A DNA stretch of 64,000 bases, taken from Bacillus sp. BP-3. Its GTDB lineage: Bacteria > Bacillota > Bacilli > Bacillales > Bacillaceae_G. Where the stretch lies: the NCBI RefSeq assembly GCF_028401955.1, contig NZ_JAQOTJ010000009.1:130271-194270 (forward strand). The letters run 5' to 3'. Positions 9,447-21,773 of the stretch are shown here, piece after piece (position 1 is the stretch's first letter; each line of letters begins with the position of its first letter). The notes under the pieces were generated by a model. That model had not been told where the DNA came from. It was given only the letters and a program-made list of their open reading frames with translations, and searched no databases. A program made the translations under genes and the position numbers.

Positions 9447-10031
9447 TTACAACAGTCCTTTCGTAGAATTTACCCCAATAATTTTTTCATTTTTCTCGGT
9501 AGCCTCACAAAGTGCACGTCCAAATGCTTTAAAGAGCGCTTCAATTTTGTGATGCGTGTTGCTTCCATATAAAACACGTGCATGTAATGTTATATTCGCC
9601 GCATGGGCAACCGCACGAAAAAATTCTTCTGCTAGCTCTGTATCAAATTCACCAAGTTTGGGATTTGTAAATTCACCATCAAATACGAGATACGACCTTC
9701 CGCTTATATCAACCGTAACAAACCCTAATGCTTCATCCATTGGTACATAAGCTGTACCGTAACGATTAATTCCCGCTTTATCACCAAGTGCTTCTTTCAA
9801 ACAATTCCCAAGAACAATCCCAACATCTTCTACTGTATGATGAGCATCAATATACACATCACCATCAGCTTCAATTTGCAATCCAAAACGACCATGCTTT
9901 GCAAATAAAGTTAGCATATGATCAAAAAAACCAACTCCTGTTTGAATGGAAACTTCTTGATTACCATCTAATTGCAGTGCCACAGAAATTTTTGTTTCCG
10001 TTGTACTTCTCATTTGCTTTGCAGTGCGCAT
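9447..10031 (-). CDS. hisB: Imidazoleglycerol-phosphate dehydratase
   Basis: 194 residues, a dehydratase-only HisB (no phosphatase domain, which agrees with a separate hisJ). The Mn-binding HHxxE motifs are [10 protein letters not shown] and [11 protein letters not shown] at 10031 overlaps the hisD stop by one base (TGATG) and has GGGAGG nine bases upstream; a GTG one codon earlier is less well placed. Confidence 0.95.
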   Translation of the reverse strand: MRTAKQMRSTTETKISVALQLDGNQEVSIQTGVGFFDHMLTLFAKHGRFGLQIEADGDVYIDAHHTVEDVGIVLGNCLKEALGDKAGINRYGTAYVPMDEALGFVTVDISGRSYLVFDGEFTNPKLGEFDTELAEEFFRAVAHAANITLHARVLYGSNTHHKIEALFKAFGRALCEATEKNEKIIGVNSTKGLL

Positions 10032-11323
10032 CACTTTTCCCCTCCCTTAAAACGAATCTCAATTGCTCTCGCATGAGCTTGTAATCCTTCTTTTTCAGCT
10101 AGATTGACAATATGATGTTGTACCTTCCCGAGAGCCTCTTTTGTATAAAATAAAAAGCTCGATTTTTTAATAAAATCATCCACAGATAATGGAGAAAAGA
10201 ACCTTGCTGTTCCACTCGTTGGTAACACGTGATTCGGACCTGCCATATAATCACCTAATGGCTCAGGCGCATATGGACCTAAAAATATAGATCCTGCATG
10301 TTGAATTGATGAAAGAGCTGTCATCGGTTCTTTGATGTGCAGTTCTAAATGTTCTGGAGCTATTTCATTTGAGAGCTGAAACGCTTGTTCTAATGACTCT
10401 ACAACAAGAATTGCTCCGTTTCTGTTAATGGATTCACGAGCTATTTCGCTTCTTGGAAGATTCATCAATTGTTTTTCTATTTCTCGCTTCACTTCCTGCG
10501 CTAATTTCAAACAAGTTGTGATACAAATAGCAGTTGCTCGTCTGTCATGTTCGGCTTGTGATAATAAATCAGCCGTAATATATGCCGCATTTCCCGTTTC
10601 ATCAGAAATAACAACAATTTCAGATGGACCAGCAATCATATCGATATGCACTGAACCAAATACTTCTCGCTTCGCTAATGCAACATATATATTTCCTGGT
10701 CCTACAATCTTATCAACACGCGGAATTGATTCTGTTCCGTATGCTAACGCAGCAATTGCTTGCGCTCCCCCCACTGTATACACTTCATCAACTCCAGCAA
10801 CTTTTGCTGCAGCTAAAATATGTGGGTCTACTCCTTCACGATTCGGCGGTGTTACCATGATAATTTTATCAACGCCCGCAATTTTTGCTGGCAAAACATT
10901 CATGAGAACCGATGATGGATATGCTGCCGTTCCCCCTGGTACATATACACCAACAATTTGCAGTGGCCGAACAAGCTGCCCGCGAATAATCCCCCCTTTT
11001 TCTGTATCAATAAAAGCTTGTCTCTTTTGCTTTTCATGATAGGAAATGATATTCTTCTTTGCTTCTTCTAATGCTGCTAAAAATGCTGGTTCAACACTTT
11101 GATAAGCTAACACCAATTCTTCTTCTGAAACTTGAAATTTAGTTAATTCTACTTTGTCAAAAGCCTTCGTATACGAAAATAGAGCTTCATCTTTTTTTTC
11201 CCTTACACTTCCAACAATTTTCCTCACATCTTGTTGAATCATCTCTTCTATTGTATTTGCCTGTTCCCTTAACTGCTTCACCTTACATAAAATATCAGAA
11301 TAATTCTCGGATACAATTTTCAT
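10031..11323 (-). CDS. hisD: Histidinol dehydrogenase
   Basis: 430 residues. Carries out the two NAD-dependent oxidations of histidinol to histidine at a zinc site. Conserved blocks include [50 protein letters not shown] and [14 protein letters not shown]. Start [10 protein letters not shown] is preferred because GAAGG lies eight bases upstream; the ATG three codons earlier is inside that ribosome site. Confidence 0.95.
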   Translation of the reverse strand: MKIVSENYSDILCKVKQLREQANTIEEMIQQDVRKIVGSVREKKDEALFSYTKAFDKVELTKFQVSEEELVLAYQSVEPAFLAALEEAKKNIISYHEKQKRQAFIDTEKGGIIRGQLVRPLQIVGVYVPGGTAAYPSSVLMNVLPAKIAGVDKIIMVTPPNREGVDPHILAAAKVAGVDEVYTVGGAQAIAALAYGTESIPRVDKIVGPGNIYVALAKREVFGSVHIDMIAGPSEIVVISDETGNAAYITADLLSQAEHDRRATAICITTCLKLAQEVKREIEKQLMNLPRSEIARESINRNGAILVVESLEQAFQLSNEIAPEHLELHIKEPMTALSSIQHAGSIFLGPYAPEPLGDYMAGPNHVLPTSGTARFFSPLSVDDFIKKSSFLFYTKEALGKVQHHIVNLAEKEGLQAHARAIEIRFKGGEK

Positions 11324-11335
11324 ATTTACCATCCT

Positions 11336-11971
11336 TCATTCCTTTTCTATTAAGGTACTTTCCATTTTATTTATAATACTGAATATTTCGTCTTTTTTCA
11401 TTTTTAAAGATGCTTTATTTACAATTAAACGTGCTGAAATATCACAAACTTCTTCAAATACGAGCAACCCGTTTTCTTTCAACGTTTGTCCTGTTTCTAC
11501 AATATCAACGATTGCATCTGCTAATCCTAACAAAGGAGCAATCTCTACAGAGCCTTCTATTTTAATAATCTCTACATCTTCTCCCTTCTTACGAAAATGT
11601 GCAGAAGTAATGTTCGGATATTTTGTTGCAATTCTCTTTTTGTTATAACCGTTTGGACGATACGATGAAACAGAAGCAACACAAAATTTACAACGTCCTA
11701 CTCCTAAATCAATCATTTCATATACATCATTTTCATGTTCAAGCAAGATATCTTTACCCACAACACCCATATCAGCTATACCATGTTCTACATACGTTAC
11801 AACATCAACTGCTTTTACAAGGATAAATGAAACTTGTGAAGAGTTACTTTGAAATACAAGCTTCCTTCCTTTATCCTTTAGCTCTGAACAATCGATACCG
11901 ATTCGTTCAAATAACGGAATCACATGTTTTTCCAATCTTCCCTTCGTTAACGCAATTTGAATGTTACGCAT
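11336..11971 (-). CDS. hisG: ATP phosphoribosyltransferase, short form catalytic subunit
   Basis: 211 residues. First and committed step of histidine synthesis: ATP plus PRPP to PR-ATP. It lacks the C-terminal regulatory domain of the long form, so it needs HisZ, encoded just upstream and overlapping by 25 bases. Start [13 protein letters not shown] was chosen for AAGGAG eight bases upstream. The Pro-rich loops and [19 protein letters not shown] match the short-form family. Confidence 0.94.
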   Translation of the reverse strand: MRNIQIALTKGRLEKHVIPLFERIGIDCSELKDKGRKLVFQSNSSQVSFILVKAVDVVTYVEHGIADMGVVGKDILLEHENDVYEMIDLGVGRCKFCVASVSSYRPNGYNKKRIATKYPNITSAHFRKKGEDVEIIKIEGSVEIAPLLGLADAIVDIVETGQTLKENGLLVFEEVCDISARLIVNKASLKMKKDEIFSIINKMESTLIEKE

Positions 11972-13209
11972 GAGGATTCTCCTTTTTTCTTCATGATCCA
12001 TTTATCTTTCCAAGCATATTCAACTAACGTTTCTCCTGATACATCAATTACAGTTTTCACATCCTGTGTTCTTGCAAATTGAAATGTATCTTGTAAATTT
12101 TCTAACATTGAAAGTTCAACTTTTATACCATCTTTTCCAAGTAAAACACGTAATTTCTCTGCTTCGGAAATCATATTTAACGAATAATATATGAGAGCAT
12201 CTATTTGTTTTTGGTATGAATTTTCTTTCCGTTCTTGTAAGGTACGTACAATTTGATTTACTTGTATGGCTAAGCCTACTGCAGGTAAAGATTCACCAAA
12301 ATTCCCAATCAATTCATCATATCTTCCGCCGCTAACAACCTCTTCTCCAACATCGCATATATATCCACGAAAGATTACACCGGTATAATAATTCAGATGT
12401 TGGATCATCCCAAAATCAATAGATATATATTGACCATAACCAAGGCGGTCAATGTTTTCGTATATATTTTTTATCCTCGCAATTGCTCTTTTCATCTCTT
12501 TACTCACAGCAAGTTTTTCAGCTTCTTCAACTACTTCTAACCCTCCAAATAAACGAGGTAATTTTTGTAATAACCGCACAGTTTTATCTTGCATATCCAA
12601 CTGCTTTTCTTGTAAAAAACGGGACAAGGTCGCAAAATTTTTACTCTCAATATATTCTCGCAATGCATATTCATCTTCTTCTCGTAAAGACAATTTTTTC
12701 ACAATGGATTTATAGAGTTCCACTTGACCAATTTCAATTTTAAATGATTGAATACCAACTGATTGCAAAGCGGCAATTGCGCTTACAATACACTCAATTT
12801 CAGCACGAATATTATCGATACCGATAATCTCAATTCCTGTTTGTGTAATTTCATTATATTTGCCTGTTAAAGATTCATTTGCCCGAAAAACATTTCCACT
12901 ATATGTTAATTTAAAAGGAACTTCCATTCTTTTTGTTCCGATTACACGTGCCAGCGGAATCGTCATATCAGGTCTCAGAACAAGGATGCGCCCCTCTGAG
13001 TCAAAAAACTTATACATCTTCTCCTCGTCAATAGGACGATTTTGAAACGCAAATACATCATAAAATTCAATCATAGGTGTCCGTATTTCTTCGTATCCTC
13101 TCTCAATAAATGTACGTCTTAACCTTTGTTCAGCCTCCTCCATTAATGTACATTCTTGAAACAAAAAATCTCTTGTTCCATTTGGATTGGCTCGCTTCCA
13201 TTTTTTCAT
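11947..13209 (-). CDS. hisZ: ATP phosphoribosyltransferase regulatory subunit
   Basis: 420 residues, a histidyl-tRNA-synthetase-like protein without the anticodon domain. It allosterically activates and inhibits short HisG. Class II motifs are recognisable (GTRDFLFQE near the N-terminus, [26 protein letters not shown]). First gene of the his operon, 160 bases downstream of the attenuator terminator. Start [11 protein letters not shown] has GAGGTG upstream. Confidence 0.94.
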   Translation of the reverse strand: MKKWKRANPNGTRDFLFQECTLMEEAEQRLRRTFIERGYEEIRTPMIEFYDVFAFQNRPIDEEKMYKFFDSEGRILVLRPDMTIPLARVIGTKRMEVPFKLTYSGNVFRANESLTGKYNEITQTGIEIIGIDNIRAEIECIVSAIAALQSVGIQSFKIEIGQVELYKSIVKKLSLREEDEYALREYIESKNFATLSRFLQEKQLDMQDKTVRLLQKLPRLFGGLEVVEEAEKLAVSKEMKRAIARIKNIYENIDRLGYGQYISIDFGMIQHLNYYTGVIFRGYICDVGEEVVSGGRYDELIGNFGESLPAVGLAIQVNQIVRTLQERKENSYQKQIDALIYYSLNMISEAEKLRVLLGKDGIKVELSMLENLQDTFQFARTQDVKTVIDVSGETLVEYAWKDKWIMKKKGESSCVTFKLR

Positions 13210-13367
13210 CGTCACACCTCTACTTTCTTGACACATATATACAAAAAATCTACAAAAATAACATACTTAACTTGATTCTCTTCCATGTCCCTTATTCATT
13301 TCTTGAACTACTCTCACTAACGATTTCATCTTCACCCATACATCCACAACATAGCGTTTAGAAAACG

Positions 13368-13409
13368 AAAAAAAGAGCTATGTAGATAAAAATACCTACA
13401 TAGCTCTTT
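13368..13409 (-). terminator. Attenuator terminator before hisZ (segments 4:5)
   Basis: On the minus strand AAAGAGCTATGTAG (13409-13396) pairs with CTACATAGCTCTTT (13385-13372), followed by seven U. It lies between the His-rich leader ORF and hisZ. Segment 4 can instead pair with segment 3 (see the leader entry), so it can be disrupted. Confidence 0.88.
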
Positions 13410-13476
13410 AGAGAATGTAGGTACAACAGGAATAACCCTTGTACCTACACGTTTTTTCACGCTAGGTTCAAGGGTT
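13372..13476 (-). promoter_or_regulatory. Predicted his-operon transcription attenuator (five alternative RNA segments)
   Basis: Five segments, in transcription order, pair in a chain. Segment 1 (13476-13463, AACCCTTGAACCTA) pairs with segment 2 (13447-13434) at 13 of 14 positions. Segment 2 (13449-13439, TGTAGGTACAA) pairs perfectly with segment 3 (13426-13416, TTGTACCTACA). Segment 3 (13423-13415, TACCTACAT) pairs with segment 4 (13401-13393, ATGTAGGTA). Segment 4 pairs with segment 5 as the terminator. Inferred logic: a ribosome waiting at the His codons leaves segment 1 free, so 1:2 and 3:4 form and the terminator is blocked. A ribosome that reaches the stop codon covers segment 1, so 2:3 and 4:5 form and transcription ends. 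Confidence 0.75.
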
Positions 13477-13532
13477 TACGTATGATGATGTTGTGTGCAT
13501 AAAATGACTGATTGGAAAGTAAACATTGTCAT
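13476..13532 (-). CDS. His leader peptide ending in three histidine codons
   Basis: Reads MTMFTFQSVILCTQHHHT and stop. Three consecutive CAT codons sit three codons before the end, just upstream of attenuator segment 1. CTAAGAGGAGAAAGGGAGTA precedes the first ATG; a second in-frame ATG two codons later (13526) is better spaced from GGGAG. A promoter lies 30-55 bases upstream and the RNA segments follow directly. Too short to be found by ordinary gene calling; the call rests on context. Confidence 0.78.
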   Translation of the reverse strand: MTMFTFQSVILCTQHHHT

Positions 13533-13561
13533 TACTCCCTTTCTCCTCTTAGTTTGAAGTC

Positions 13562-13590
13562 AGTATACTACCAATTAAACTGAAAGTAAA
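13562..13590 (-). promoter_or_regulatory. Promoter of the his leader
   Basis: Minus strand TTTACT (13590-13585), 17-base spacer, TATACT (13567-13562), a good sigma-A match. A start near 13555 would put the leader-peptide ATG about 20-25 bases into the transcript. This gives the his genes their own promoter after leuD. Confidence 0.75.
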
Positions 13591-13644
13591 TAATTTTATT
13601 TTAACTTTCAGAAAAATGCGGCATTCATTTTTTATTTCTATCTA

Positions 13645-14223
13645 TTAACGACACATTTTTATCTCATATTCTGTAATCGCATTCTCATATTGAAGTGTAA
13701 CCCCAATATCATCTAAACCACTTAACAACTTTTCTTTCCACATGCGTTCAATAGAAAAAGACAAGCTGCGCTCAGGAGTTGTTATCGTTTCATTCTCTAA
13801 ATCTATTTCTATTATCGCTTGCGGTGTTACAGATGCAAGATGCTCACGAGCTTCTTTTGTCATAACAATGGGAAGAATTCCATTTTTCATACAGTTCATA
13901 TAAAAAATATCTGCAAAACTTCCTGCAATAATAGCCCGAAATCCGTAATCCGCAAGGGCCCACGGTGCATGTTCTCTAGAAGATCCACAACCGAAGTTTT
14001 CTCCTGTAATTAGAATCGTAGCGCCTTTTCGCTCAGGAGCATTCAACGGAAACGCATGATTTTCTTGACGATTATCTAAATAACGCCATTCATCAAATAA
14101 AAACTCTCCAAATCCTGTTCTTTCAATACGTTTTAAATATTGCTTCGGAATAATTTGATCTGTATCAATATTATCATGCATCAACACTGCAGTTGTACCT
14201 TTATGAATACGAAATGGCTCCAT
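13645..14223 (-). CDS. leuD: 3-isopropylmalate dehydratase, small subunit
   Basis: 192 residues. Forms the swivelling domain of isopropylmalate isomerase with LeuC. Signature [17 protein letters not shown] (about residues 73-89) and [11 protein letters not shown]. Overlaps leuC by 23 bases. Last gene of the ilv-leu unit; only a weak hairpin follows before the his promoter. Confidence 0.95.
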   Translation of the reverse strand: MEPFRIHKGTTAVLMHDNIDTDQIIPKQYLKRIERTGFGEFLFDEWRYLDNRQENHAFPLNAPERKGATILITGENFGCGSSREHAPWALADYGFRAIIAGSFADIFYMNCMKNGILPIVMTKEAREHLASVTPQAIIEIDLENETITTPERSLSFSIERMWKEKLLSGLDDIGVTLQYENAITEYEIKMCR

Positions 14224-15595
14224 CGTAGTTCTCCTTTCTCACATCAACAAAATGACCGTAAATTGCAGCCGCAGCGGCCATTGCCGGACTAACGAGATGC
14301 GTTCTTGCTCCTTTTCCTTGTCTTCCTTCAAAATTCCGGTTTGAAGTAGAAGCGCAATGCTCACCTTCTGGTACTTGATCTGGATTCATACCAAGACACA
14401 TCGAACATCCAGGTTCCCTCCATTCAAATCCTGCCTCTTCAAAAATAAGGTGTAATCCTTGTTTCATTGCTTCATCTCTCACTTGTTTTGACCCAGGTAC
14501 AACAAGAGCCCTTACTCCTTCTTTTACCTTCTTTCCTTTTACAACTGCAGCAGCAATTTCTAAATCAGACAAACGGGAATTTGTGCAAGAACCAATAAAC
14601 ACGTGTTGGATTGGAATATCCGTTACGCATTGACCTGATTGAAGACTCATATATGCATAGGCACGTTTATCATTTTTATCATTTGCTGGTGGAAGTACCT
14701 CATCGATGCGAAGCCCCATTCCTGGATTGGTCCCCCACGTTACATACGGCGCCAAATTCGTCACATCAACTGTAATGACTACATCATACATCGCATCTTC
14801 ATCTGTGTATAATTCACGCCAGTTTTCCACTGCTTGCTCAAACTCTTTTGGTGCATATTGGCGCCCTCTTACATAAGCAAACGTCGTTTCATCTGGAGCA
14901 ATCATGCCTGCTTTTGCTCCTCCTTCAATCGCCATATTACAAAGTGTCATTCGCTCTTCCATTGTCATTTCTTGTACAGTATCTCCATAGAACTCCATCA
15001 CATGTCCTGCCCCGACGGAAACACCGTATGTAGCAAGTAAATGTAAAATAATATCTTTTGCATATACGCCCTTTGGCAATGTTCCTTTTAATTCTACTCC
15101 CATCGATTTCGCCTTCCGTTGCCATAAAGTTTGGGTCGCTAATACATGTTCAACCTCACTCGTACCAATCCCAAACGCCAGCGCACCAAACGCTCCATGT
15201 GTTGCTGTATGACTATCTCCGCACACAATTATTTTTCCAGGTTGTGTTAATCCAAGTTCCGGGCCAATTACATGCACAATTCCTTGCGCCTCGTCTCCTA
15301 TATCGGCTAATCGTACATGAAATTGCTCGCAATTATGACGAAGCGTATCCATCTGTTGTTTTGCGATATGATCTGTAACGTTCCATACATCCTTTGTTGG
15401 TACATTATGATCCATTGTAGCAAACGTTAAATCTGGCCGCCGTACAGTTCGATTAGCAAGCCGCAAGCCTTCAAAGGCTTGCGGCGATGTTACTTCATGA
15501 ACGAGATGAAGATCAATATATAATAAATCCAATCCATTCTCATCTGTTGCTACAACATGCCGTTCCCATAGTTTATCGAATAATGTTTTCCCCAT
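14201..15595 (-). CDS. leuC: 3-isopropylmalate dehydratase, large subunit
   Basis: 464 residues, aconitase-like [4Fe-4S] enzyme converting 2- to 3-isopropylmalate. Cluster ligands are in [11 protein letters not shown] and [26 protein letters not shown] is the substrate region. The ATG overlaps the leuB stop by one base (TAATG), with AGGGAG nine bases upstream; this start replaces a slightly longer frame. Confidence 0.95.
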   Translation of the reverse strand: MGKTLFDKLWERHVVATDENGLDLLYIDLHLVHEVTSPQAFEGLRLANRTVRRPDLTFATMDHNVPTKDVWNVTDHIAKQQMDTLRHNCEQFHVRLADIGDEAQGIVHVIGPELGLTQPGKIIVCGDSHTATHGAFGALAFGIGTSEVEHVLATQTLWQRKAKSMGVELKGTLPKGVYAKDIILHLLATYGVSVGAGHVMEFYGDTVQEMTMEERMTLCNMAIEGGAKAGMIAPDETTFAYVRGRQYAPKEFEQAVENWRELYTDEDAMYDVVITVDVTNLAPYVTWGTNPGMGLRIDEVLPPANDKNDKRAYAYMSLQSGQCVTDIPIQHVFIGSCTNSRLSDLEIAAAVVKGKKVKEGVRALVVPGSKQVRDEAMKQGLHLIFEEAGFEWREPGCSMCLGMNPDQVPEGEHCASTSNRNFEGRQGKGARTHLVSPAMAAAAAIYGHFVDVRKENYDGAISYS

Positions 15596-16659
15596 TATCG
15601 CCATCTCCCTACTAGCGCTTGCTCTTCCATCGCTTGTAATACATACGTTGTAAACGAAGTTGTCGTTTCATTCCCGCCTAAATCCGCTGTACATCTTCCA
15701 GCACGAAGAACTGTAGAAATGGCTTCTTCAATTGCTTCTCCTTCTTTTCTTAACCCAAATGATTGCCCAAGCATCATTGCAGTGGAGCGAAGCATAGCGA
15801 TTGGATTTACTTTATTTTTCCCAGCAATATCTGGTGCTGATCCATGAATTGGCTCATAAAGAGACGGGCCATTCTCCGCATGACTTGCAGACGGTAACAT
15901 TCCTAATGAACCTGCTAATACAGATGCTTCATCACTTAAAATATCGCCAAATAAATTTTCTGTAACGATCACATCAAATCGTCTTGGATTCCGAATGAGT
16001 TCCATTGCGGCAGCATCTACTAATAAATGTTCTAACTCTACCTCAGGATGGCGTGCTGCTACTTCTTCTGTTACTTGTCGCCATAGTTTACTAGATTCTA
16101 AAACATTCGCCTTATCAATAGAAGTTACTTTTTTTCGGCGTTTTTTCGCTAATTGAAATGCATAGGAAACAATTCGTTCTATTTCACGTCGATGATAGGT
16201 GAGTGTATCCGTTGCGACTTCTTCTGTTCGTTCTTTCGGAAACGAAAAATAGATGCCACCTGTTAATTCACGAACAACAACAAAATCAACTTGCTCAGCT
16301 GTTTTTAGCGGTGATAAGTGCGCTGTTGCTTCTTCTACAGAAACCGGGCGAACGTTCGCGAATACACCTAAGCCTTTTCGCAAAGTTAGAAGTCCTTGTT
16401 CAGGACGTTCTTTTGCGTGATCCCAATACGGGCCTCCAACTGCGCCTAGTAATACTGCATCACTTGCTAAGCACGCTGTTAATGTGCGGGACGGAAGCGG
16501 TTGACCAAATACATCAATTGCTGCTCCTCCAAACAATTCATCTTGCAGATAAAACTGATGACCGTATAACCTTTCTACCATCTCTAATACTTGCTTAGCA
16601 CTAGCCATTATTTCTGTCCCAACTCCATCACCAGCTAAACAAACAATTCGTTTTTCCAT
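15595..16659 (-). CDS. leuB: 3-isopropylmalate dehydrogenase
   Basis: 354 residues, NAD-dependent oxidative decarboxylation in leucine synthesis. Family blocks: [51 protein letters not shown]. Start [12 protein letters not shown] was chosen for AAGGAG nine bases upstream. One small oddity: the usual DGVGPE nucleotide-loop motif reads DGVGTE here. Confidence 0.95.
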   Translation of the reverse strand: MEKRIVCLAGDGVGTEIMASAKQVLEMVERLYGHQFYLQDELFGGAAIDVFGQPLPSRTLTACLASDAVLLGAVGGPYWDHAKERPEQGLLTLRKGLGVFANVRPVSVEEATAHLSPLKTAEQVDFVVVRELTGGIYFSFPKERTEEVATDTLTYHRREIERIVSYAFQLAKKRRKKVTSIDKANVLESSKLWRQVTEEVAARHPEVELEHLLVDAAAMELIRNPRRFDVIVTENLFGDILSDEASVLAGSLGMLPSASHAENGPSLYEPIHGSAPDIAGKNKVNPIAMLRSTAMMLGQSFGLRKEGEAIEEAISTVLRAGRCTADLGGNETTTSFTTYVLQAMEEQALVGRWR

Positions 16660-16673
16660 CTTCAAGCACTCCT

Positions 16674-18197
16674 TTACGATTTTGTAAGTGATCGTAATGC
16701 TTTTAATTTCCCAGCTGCATACACGTAAGCACGAGCCGAAGCTTCTAGTACATCCTGAGCTACGCCAAAACCAGAAACTTGATGTCCATCTTCTTTCAAT
16801 TCAACATGAACATGAGCTAACGCGTCCTGTCCTTGCGTAATCGACTGAATACGATAGTCAGCGAGCTCACATTGTAAATGAAGAATTCTTTGAATTGCAT
16901 TATAGATGGCTTCAATACTACCAGCTCCAGTCGCAGCATCCTCCAGCTCATTCCCCTCAGTATCTTCTAAGCAGACGGTTGCACTTTGAATGCTGTTTGA
17001 TACAAAATGAACTTGCAACTGTTTAATATCGTATTGTTGCTTAGCAAATGCAGTTTCCCCTAATACAAGCGCTCTTAAATCTTCTTCTGTAATTTCTTTT
17101 TTTCGATCCGCTAACCGTTTAAATGCACGAAATGCTAACTCCCTCTCTTCTTCTGTAAAATCATACCCTAATTCTTTCATCTTCTCTGTAAAAGCATGTC
17201 GTCCGGAGTGTTTCCCAAGTACAAATTGATTTCGTTCTTCTCCTACAAGAGAAGGTGAAATAATCTCATAAGTAGATGCTTCTTTTAAAACTCCATCTTG
17301 ATGAATACCAGATTCATGTGCAAACGCATTGGCCCCAACAATTGCTTTGTTTTTTGGAACAACCATTCCCGTTAATCGACTTACAAGTGTACTCGCCCTT
17401 TTAATTTCTTTTAATTGTATGGAAGATGATGCCCCGTAATAATCATTTCGAATATGGAGTGCAACTGCAACTTCTTCGAGAGCGGCATTGCCAGCACGTT
17501 CTCCTATGCCATTAATCGTTCCTTCTACTTGAAGTGCACCGCCTTCAATTGCCGATAATGAGTTAGCTACTGCCATACCAAGATCATCATGGCAATGGCA
17601 AGAGAAAATAGCTTTCTCATAAGATAGAACATGTTCTTGCAAATATCGGAAAAGAGAATAATATTCTTCTGGATTTGTATATCCTACTGTATCAGGAATA
17701 TTAATGACATCCGCCCCGGCGCGAATCGCAACTTCTACAGCTTCCGCTAAAAAAGAAGAGGTTGTTCGCGTTGCATCTTCTGCAGAAAATTGCACCGCTG
17801 GAAACAATGATTTCCCAAGTTTTACTGAATGGTAAATTGTATCTAACACTTCATCTTTTGACATACAGAGCTTATATTTCATATGAATGTCGCTGGTTGC
17901 GAGAAATACATGCAACCGGGGAGAGACGCCTCCTTTTAACGCTTCATATGCAGTACGAATATCACTTTCCTTTGCACGAGCCAGACTCATAACAGAAGCA
18001 TTTTGAATCGTTTCGGCAATACGTTTCACCGACCGAAAATCACCTTCAGAAGCGGACGCAAAGCCCGCCTCCATTACATGAATTCCAAGTCTCTCTAACT
18101 GCCGTGCAATTTGTAATTTTTCTTGTTCATTTAAATTTACTCCAGGTGATTGCTCCCCATCACGAAGCGTCGTATCCATGAACAAAATTTGCTTCAT
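16674..18197 (-). CDS. leuA: 2-isopropylmalate synthase
   Basis: 507 residues. Condenses acetyl-CoA with 2-ketoisovalerate, the first leucine-specific step, and is normally feedback-inhibited by leucine. [13 protein letters not shown] near residue 8 and the metal-binding HCHDDLGMA mark the TIM barrel; the C-terminal 120 residues form the LeuA regulatory domain. It starts one base after the ilvC stop. Confidence 0.95.
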   Translation of the reverse strand: MKQILFMDTTLRDGEQSPGVNLNEQEKLQIARQLERLGIHVMEAGFASASEGDFRSVKRIAETIQNASVMSLARAKESDIRTAYEALKGGVSPRLHVFLATSDIHMKYKLCMSKDEVLDTIYHSVKLGKSLFPAVQFSAEDATRTTSSFLAEAVEVAIRAGADVINIPDTVGYTNPEEYYSLFRYLQEHVLSYEKAIFSCHCHDDLGMAVANSLSAIEGGALQVEGTINGIGERAGNAALEEVAVALHIRNDYYGASSSIQLKEIKRASTLVSRLTGMVVPKNKAIVGANAFAHESGIHQDGVLKEASTYEIISPSLVGEERNQFVLGKHSGRHAFTEKMKELGYDFTEEERELAFRAFKRLADRKKEITEEDLRALVLGETAFAKQQYDIKQLQVHFVSNSIQSATVCLEDTEGNELEDAATGAGSIEAIYNAIQRILHLQCELADYRIQSITQGQDALAHVHVELKEDGHQVSGFGVAQDVLEASARAYVYAAGKLKALRSLTKS

Positions 18198-18198
18198 T

Positions 18199-19236
<1,038 letters not shown>

Positions 19237-19752
19237 TTAGTTAATTAACATTACTTGTTGTTTATCTTGCTTTTTCATACTTCTTGTAAAAGCTGTTACT
19301 CCTGTTCTTGCAATTTCTTTTAAACCGTATGGACGCAACAATTCAATAAGCGCTTCTACTTTTTCTTGCGTTCCTGTTACTTGAACGACGATGGAATCCT
19401 TCCCAACATCGATAACAGCAGCGCGAAATGGCTCAATTAAGCTATACAATTCGGGTCTAGAAGCAATTGATGTAGACACTTTAATAAGTGCAAGTTCTCT
19501 TGCAAGCATTGCTTCTTCTGTAATATCAGATACTTTTAATACATCAATTTGTTTATGAAGCTGTTTAATAAGCTGTTCGACTTGCTGGACATTTTCAACA
19601 TGAACAACAAATGTCATTCTTGAAATATGGGATGATTCTGTATGGCCTACTGAAATACTTTCAATATTAAATTGCCTTCTCGCCATCACGCCTGTAATTC
19701 GATTTAAAACTCCACTTTGATTTCGAACTGTCGCTGTCACAATCCGTTTCAC
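19237..19752 (-). CDS. ilvH: Acetolactate synthase, regulatory subunit
   Basis: 171 residues, ACT-domain protein (RIVTATVRNQSGVLNRITGV) that confers valine feedback on IlvB. Starts with GTG overlapping the ilvB TAG by one base (TAGTG), so translation is coupled. Also named ilvN. Confidence 0.94.
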   Translation of the reverse strand: MKRIVTATVRNQSGVLNRITGVMARRQFNIESISVGHTESSHISRMTFVVHVENVQQVEQLIKQLHKQIDVLKVSDITEEAMLARELALIKVSTSIASRPELYSLIEPFRAAVIDVGKDSIVVQVTGTQEKVEALIELLRPYGLKEIARTGVTAFTRSMKKQDKQQVMLIN

Positions 19753-21446
19753 TATTTCACCCCCTCCATTTGATGAACACCTTTTCCTGGAGCAACCATA
19801 GGCATAACTTTTTCAGATTGTAAAACTCGGCAATCAATTAGCACTGGTTCTTGTAAATTTATCGCCTCTTTTAATTGTTCTTTTGCTGTTAACGGCTGTT
19901 CAATACGGATTCCTTTTATTCCATAGGCATGAGCTAACATGACGAAGTCTGGTTGACAAGAAATTACCGAATACGAATAACGCTGATTATAAAACTCATC
20001 TTGCCATTGCCGTACCATCCCAAGTGCTTCATTGTTTAAAATAAGCACTTTCACAGGGAGGCTATGTTCCTTTAAAACACTTAATTCTTGTAATGTCATT
20101 TGAAAGCCGGCATCACCTACAATTGCTACAACGAGTTCATTTGGTTCGGCAATTTGTGCCCCAATCGCAGCTGGCAAACCAAATCCCATTGTTCCAAGCC
20201 CTCCTGACGTGATCCACTTATCAGGTTGTTGTAATTTATAATATTGTGCAGCCCACATTTGATGCTGTCCGACATCCGTTGTTATAATTGCATTTCCATT
20301 TGTAACTTCATACAGCATTTGGATTGCAGCTTGCGGTTTTAACTTTTGTGAATCGTCTTCATAACAAAACGGATAGCGATTCTTTCTTTTTTGCAGAAGC
20401 TGTAGCCATTCTTTATGATTTTGTTTCTCCCCTTTACACGCTAGTAACGCTTCTAAAGCATGCTTAGCACTTGCGACAATTGGAATTTCTGTCACAACGT
20501 TCTTTCCAATTTCTGCAGGATCAATATCAATATGCGCTACCGTTGCTTCCTTTGCAAAGTGTGTTAAATTTCCAGTCAGACGATCATCAAAACGGGCCCC
20601 TATATTTATTAACAAGTCACATTCATACAACGCCATATTCGCTGCGTATGAACCGTGCATACCACCCATTCCTAAAAATAATGTATCCTCCGCTGGAAAT
20701 CCTCCAAGACCAAGCAATGTATGAACGACCGGAAGTTGATACATACGAGCAAATGCGGTTAATTCATTTGCCGCTTTGGCATGGAGTACACCTGCACCTG
20801 CTAAAATAAGTGGTTTCTTTGCCGTTTCAATTGCTTGTAACAGCTTTGTTATCTGCAATTGATTTGGGTGATAGTTTGGTTGGTATCCAGGTAAATCCAT
20901 CAAGGCATCACTACATCGCTCTCCCGTTTCTACAACCATATTTTTTGGAAGATCAATGACGACCGGACCCGGTCTACCCGTTGCTGCAATATGAAATGCT
21001 TCTTTTATAATTCTTGGTAAATCCGAAACATTTCGCACTTGATAATTATGCTTTGTGACTGGCATCGTAAGTCCGATAACATCCGCTTCTTGAAAGGCGT
21101 CACTTCCTATAAGCATTGTTGCAACTTGACCTGTAAATACGACAAGTGGTAAAGAATCCATCATCGCATCCGCTAAGCCAGTAATAACATTTGTCGCTCC
21201 CGGTCCGCTTGTAGCAATTACAACACCAGGCTTTCCAGTAATTCTTGCATACCCTTCAGCTGCATGGATCGCCCCTTGCTCATGCCGCGTCAAAATATGA
21301 GGAATTTCACAATCGTAAAGCGCATCATATAGTGGTAAAACAGCTCCTCCTGGATAACCAAAAATGACTTCTACCTTTTCCTTTCTGAGCGCATGTAACA
21401 ATAGCTGTGCACCAGTTGCCATCTTCTCTTCCGTTTTTGAAGACAT
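19752..21446 (-). CDS. ilvB: Acetolactate synthase, large subunit
   Basis: 564 residues, ThDP/FAD enzyme making acetolactate or acetohydroxybutyrate. The catalytic Glu is in [15 protein letters not shown]; the ThDP-binding block is [12 protein letters not shown] to LILNN. AGGAGG lies ten bases before the ATG. First gene downstream of the T-box leader, so expression should respond to uncharged tRNA. Confidence 0.95.
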   Translation of the reverse strand: MSSKTEEKMATGAQLLLHALRKEKVEVIFGYPGGAVLPLYDALYDCEIPHILTRHEQGAIHAAEGYARITGKPGVVIATSGPGATNVITGLADAMMDSLPLVVFTGQVATMLIGSDAFQEADVIGLTMPVTKHNYQVRNVSDLPRIIKEAFHIAATGRPGPVVIDLPKNMVVETGERCSDALMDLPGYQPNYHPNQLQITKLLQAIETAKKPLILAGAGVLHAKAANELTAFARMYQLPVVHTLLGLGGFPAEDTLFLGMGGMHGSYAANMALYECDLLINIGARFDDRLTGNLTHFAKEATVAHIDIDPAEIGKNVVTEIPIVASAKHALEALLACKGEKQNHKEWLQLLQKRKNRYPFCYEDDSQKLKPQAAIQMLYEVTNGNAIITTDVGQHQMWAAQYYKLQQPDKWITSGGLGTMGFGLPAAIGAQIAEPNELVVAIVGDAGFQMTLQELSVLKEHSLPVKVLILNNEALGMVRQWQDEFYNQRYSYSVISCQPDFVMLAHAYGIKGIRIEQPLTAKEQLKEAINLQEPVLIDCRVLQSEKVMPMVAPGKGVHQMEGVK

Positions 21447-21484
21447 CGTTTCTACAAACCTCCTTTATGAAATACCTATATAAA

Positions 21485-21760
21485 TAAAAAAGTCTTTCGC
21501 CCACACTTCAGCTATGTGCTGAAGGGACGAAAGACTTCGTGGTACCACCCTTCTTTGCAAGAAAAACTCTTGCCTCAGTGACTCTAATCGAATCAAGCTA
21601 ATAACGGAGCTACCGTCCAAACCTAGACAAGTGCTTCAGTTTGGCACTCAAGGGCGATGTTCATCAACGTGAACCATCGGTTTCCACCAACCACCGACTC
21701 TCTGTGAGGCTTCACAATCAACTACTCCTCCCTCTCAACGCTTTATCCATCCGCGAACGG
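21485..21760 (-). promoter_or_regulatory. T-box riboswitch leader of ilvB
   Basis: The minus strand carries the conserved T-box AGGGTGGTACCACG (near 21550-21539) followed by a strong terminator, AAGTCTTTCG to CGAAAGACTTTTTTA (21540-21486). Upstream lie a GGTGGAA-type stem I region and a specifier-loop-like GAACATCGCC, suggesting ATC (Ile) as specifier codon, a tentative reading. It lies inside the cluster, between ilvD and ilvB. Uncharged tRNA should stabilise the antiterminator. Confidence 0.92.
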
Positions 21761-21773
21761 AAGTTTCACTTTA
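21739..21773 (-). repeat. bcr1-like repeat end at the ilvD stop codon
   Basis: ATAAAGTGAAACTTCCGTTC on the minus strand includes the ilvD TAA itself and runs into the T-box leader. Confidence 0.45.

Noticed and set aside
13441-13532. T-box in front of hisZ
   Set aside because: No GGGTGGNACCGCG-type T-box sequence is present; the leader ORF with His codons explains the structure better.
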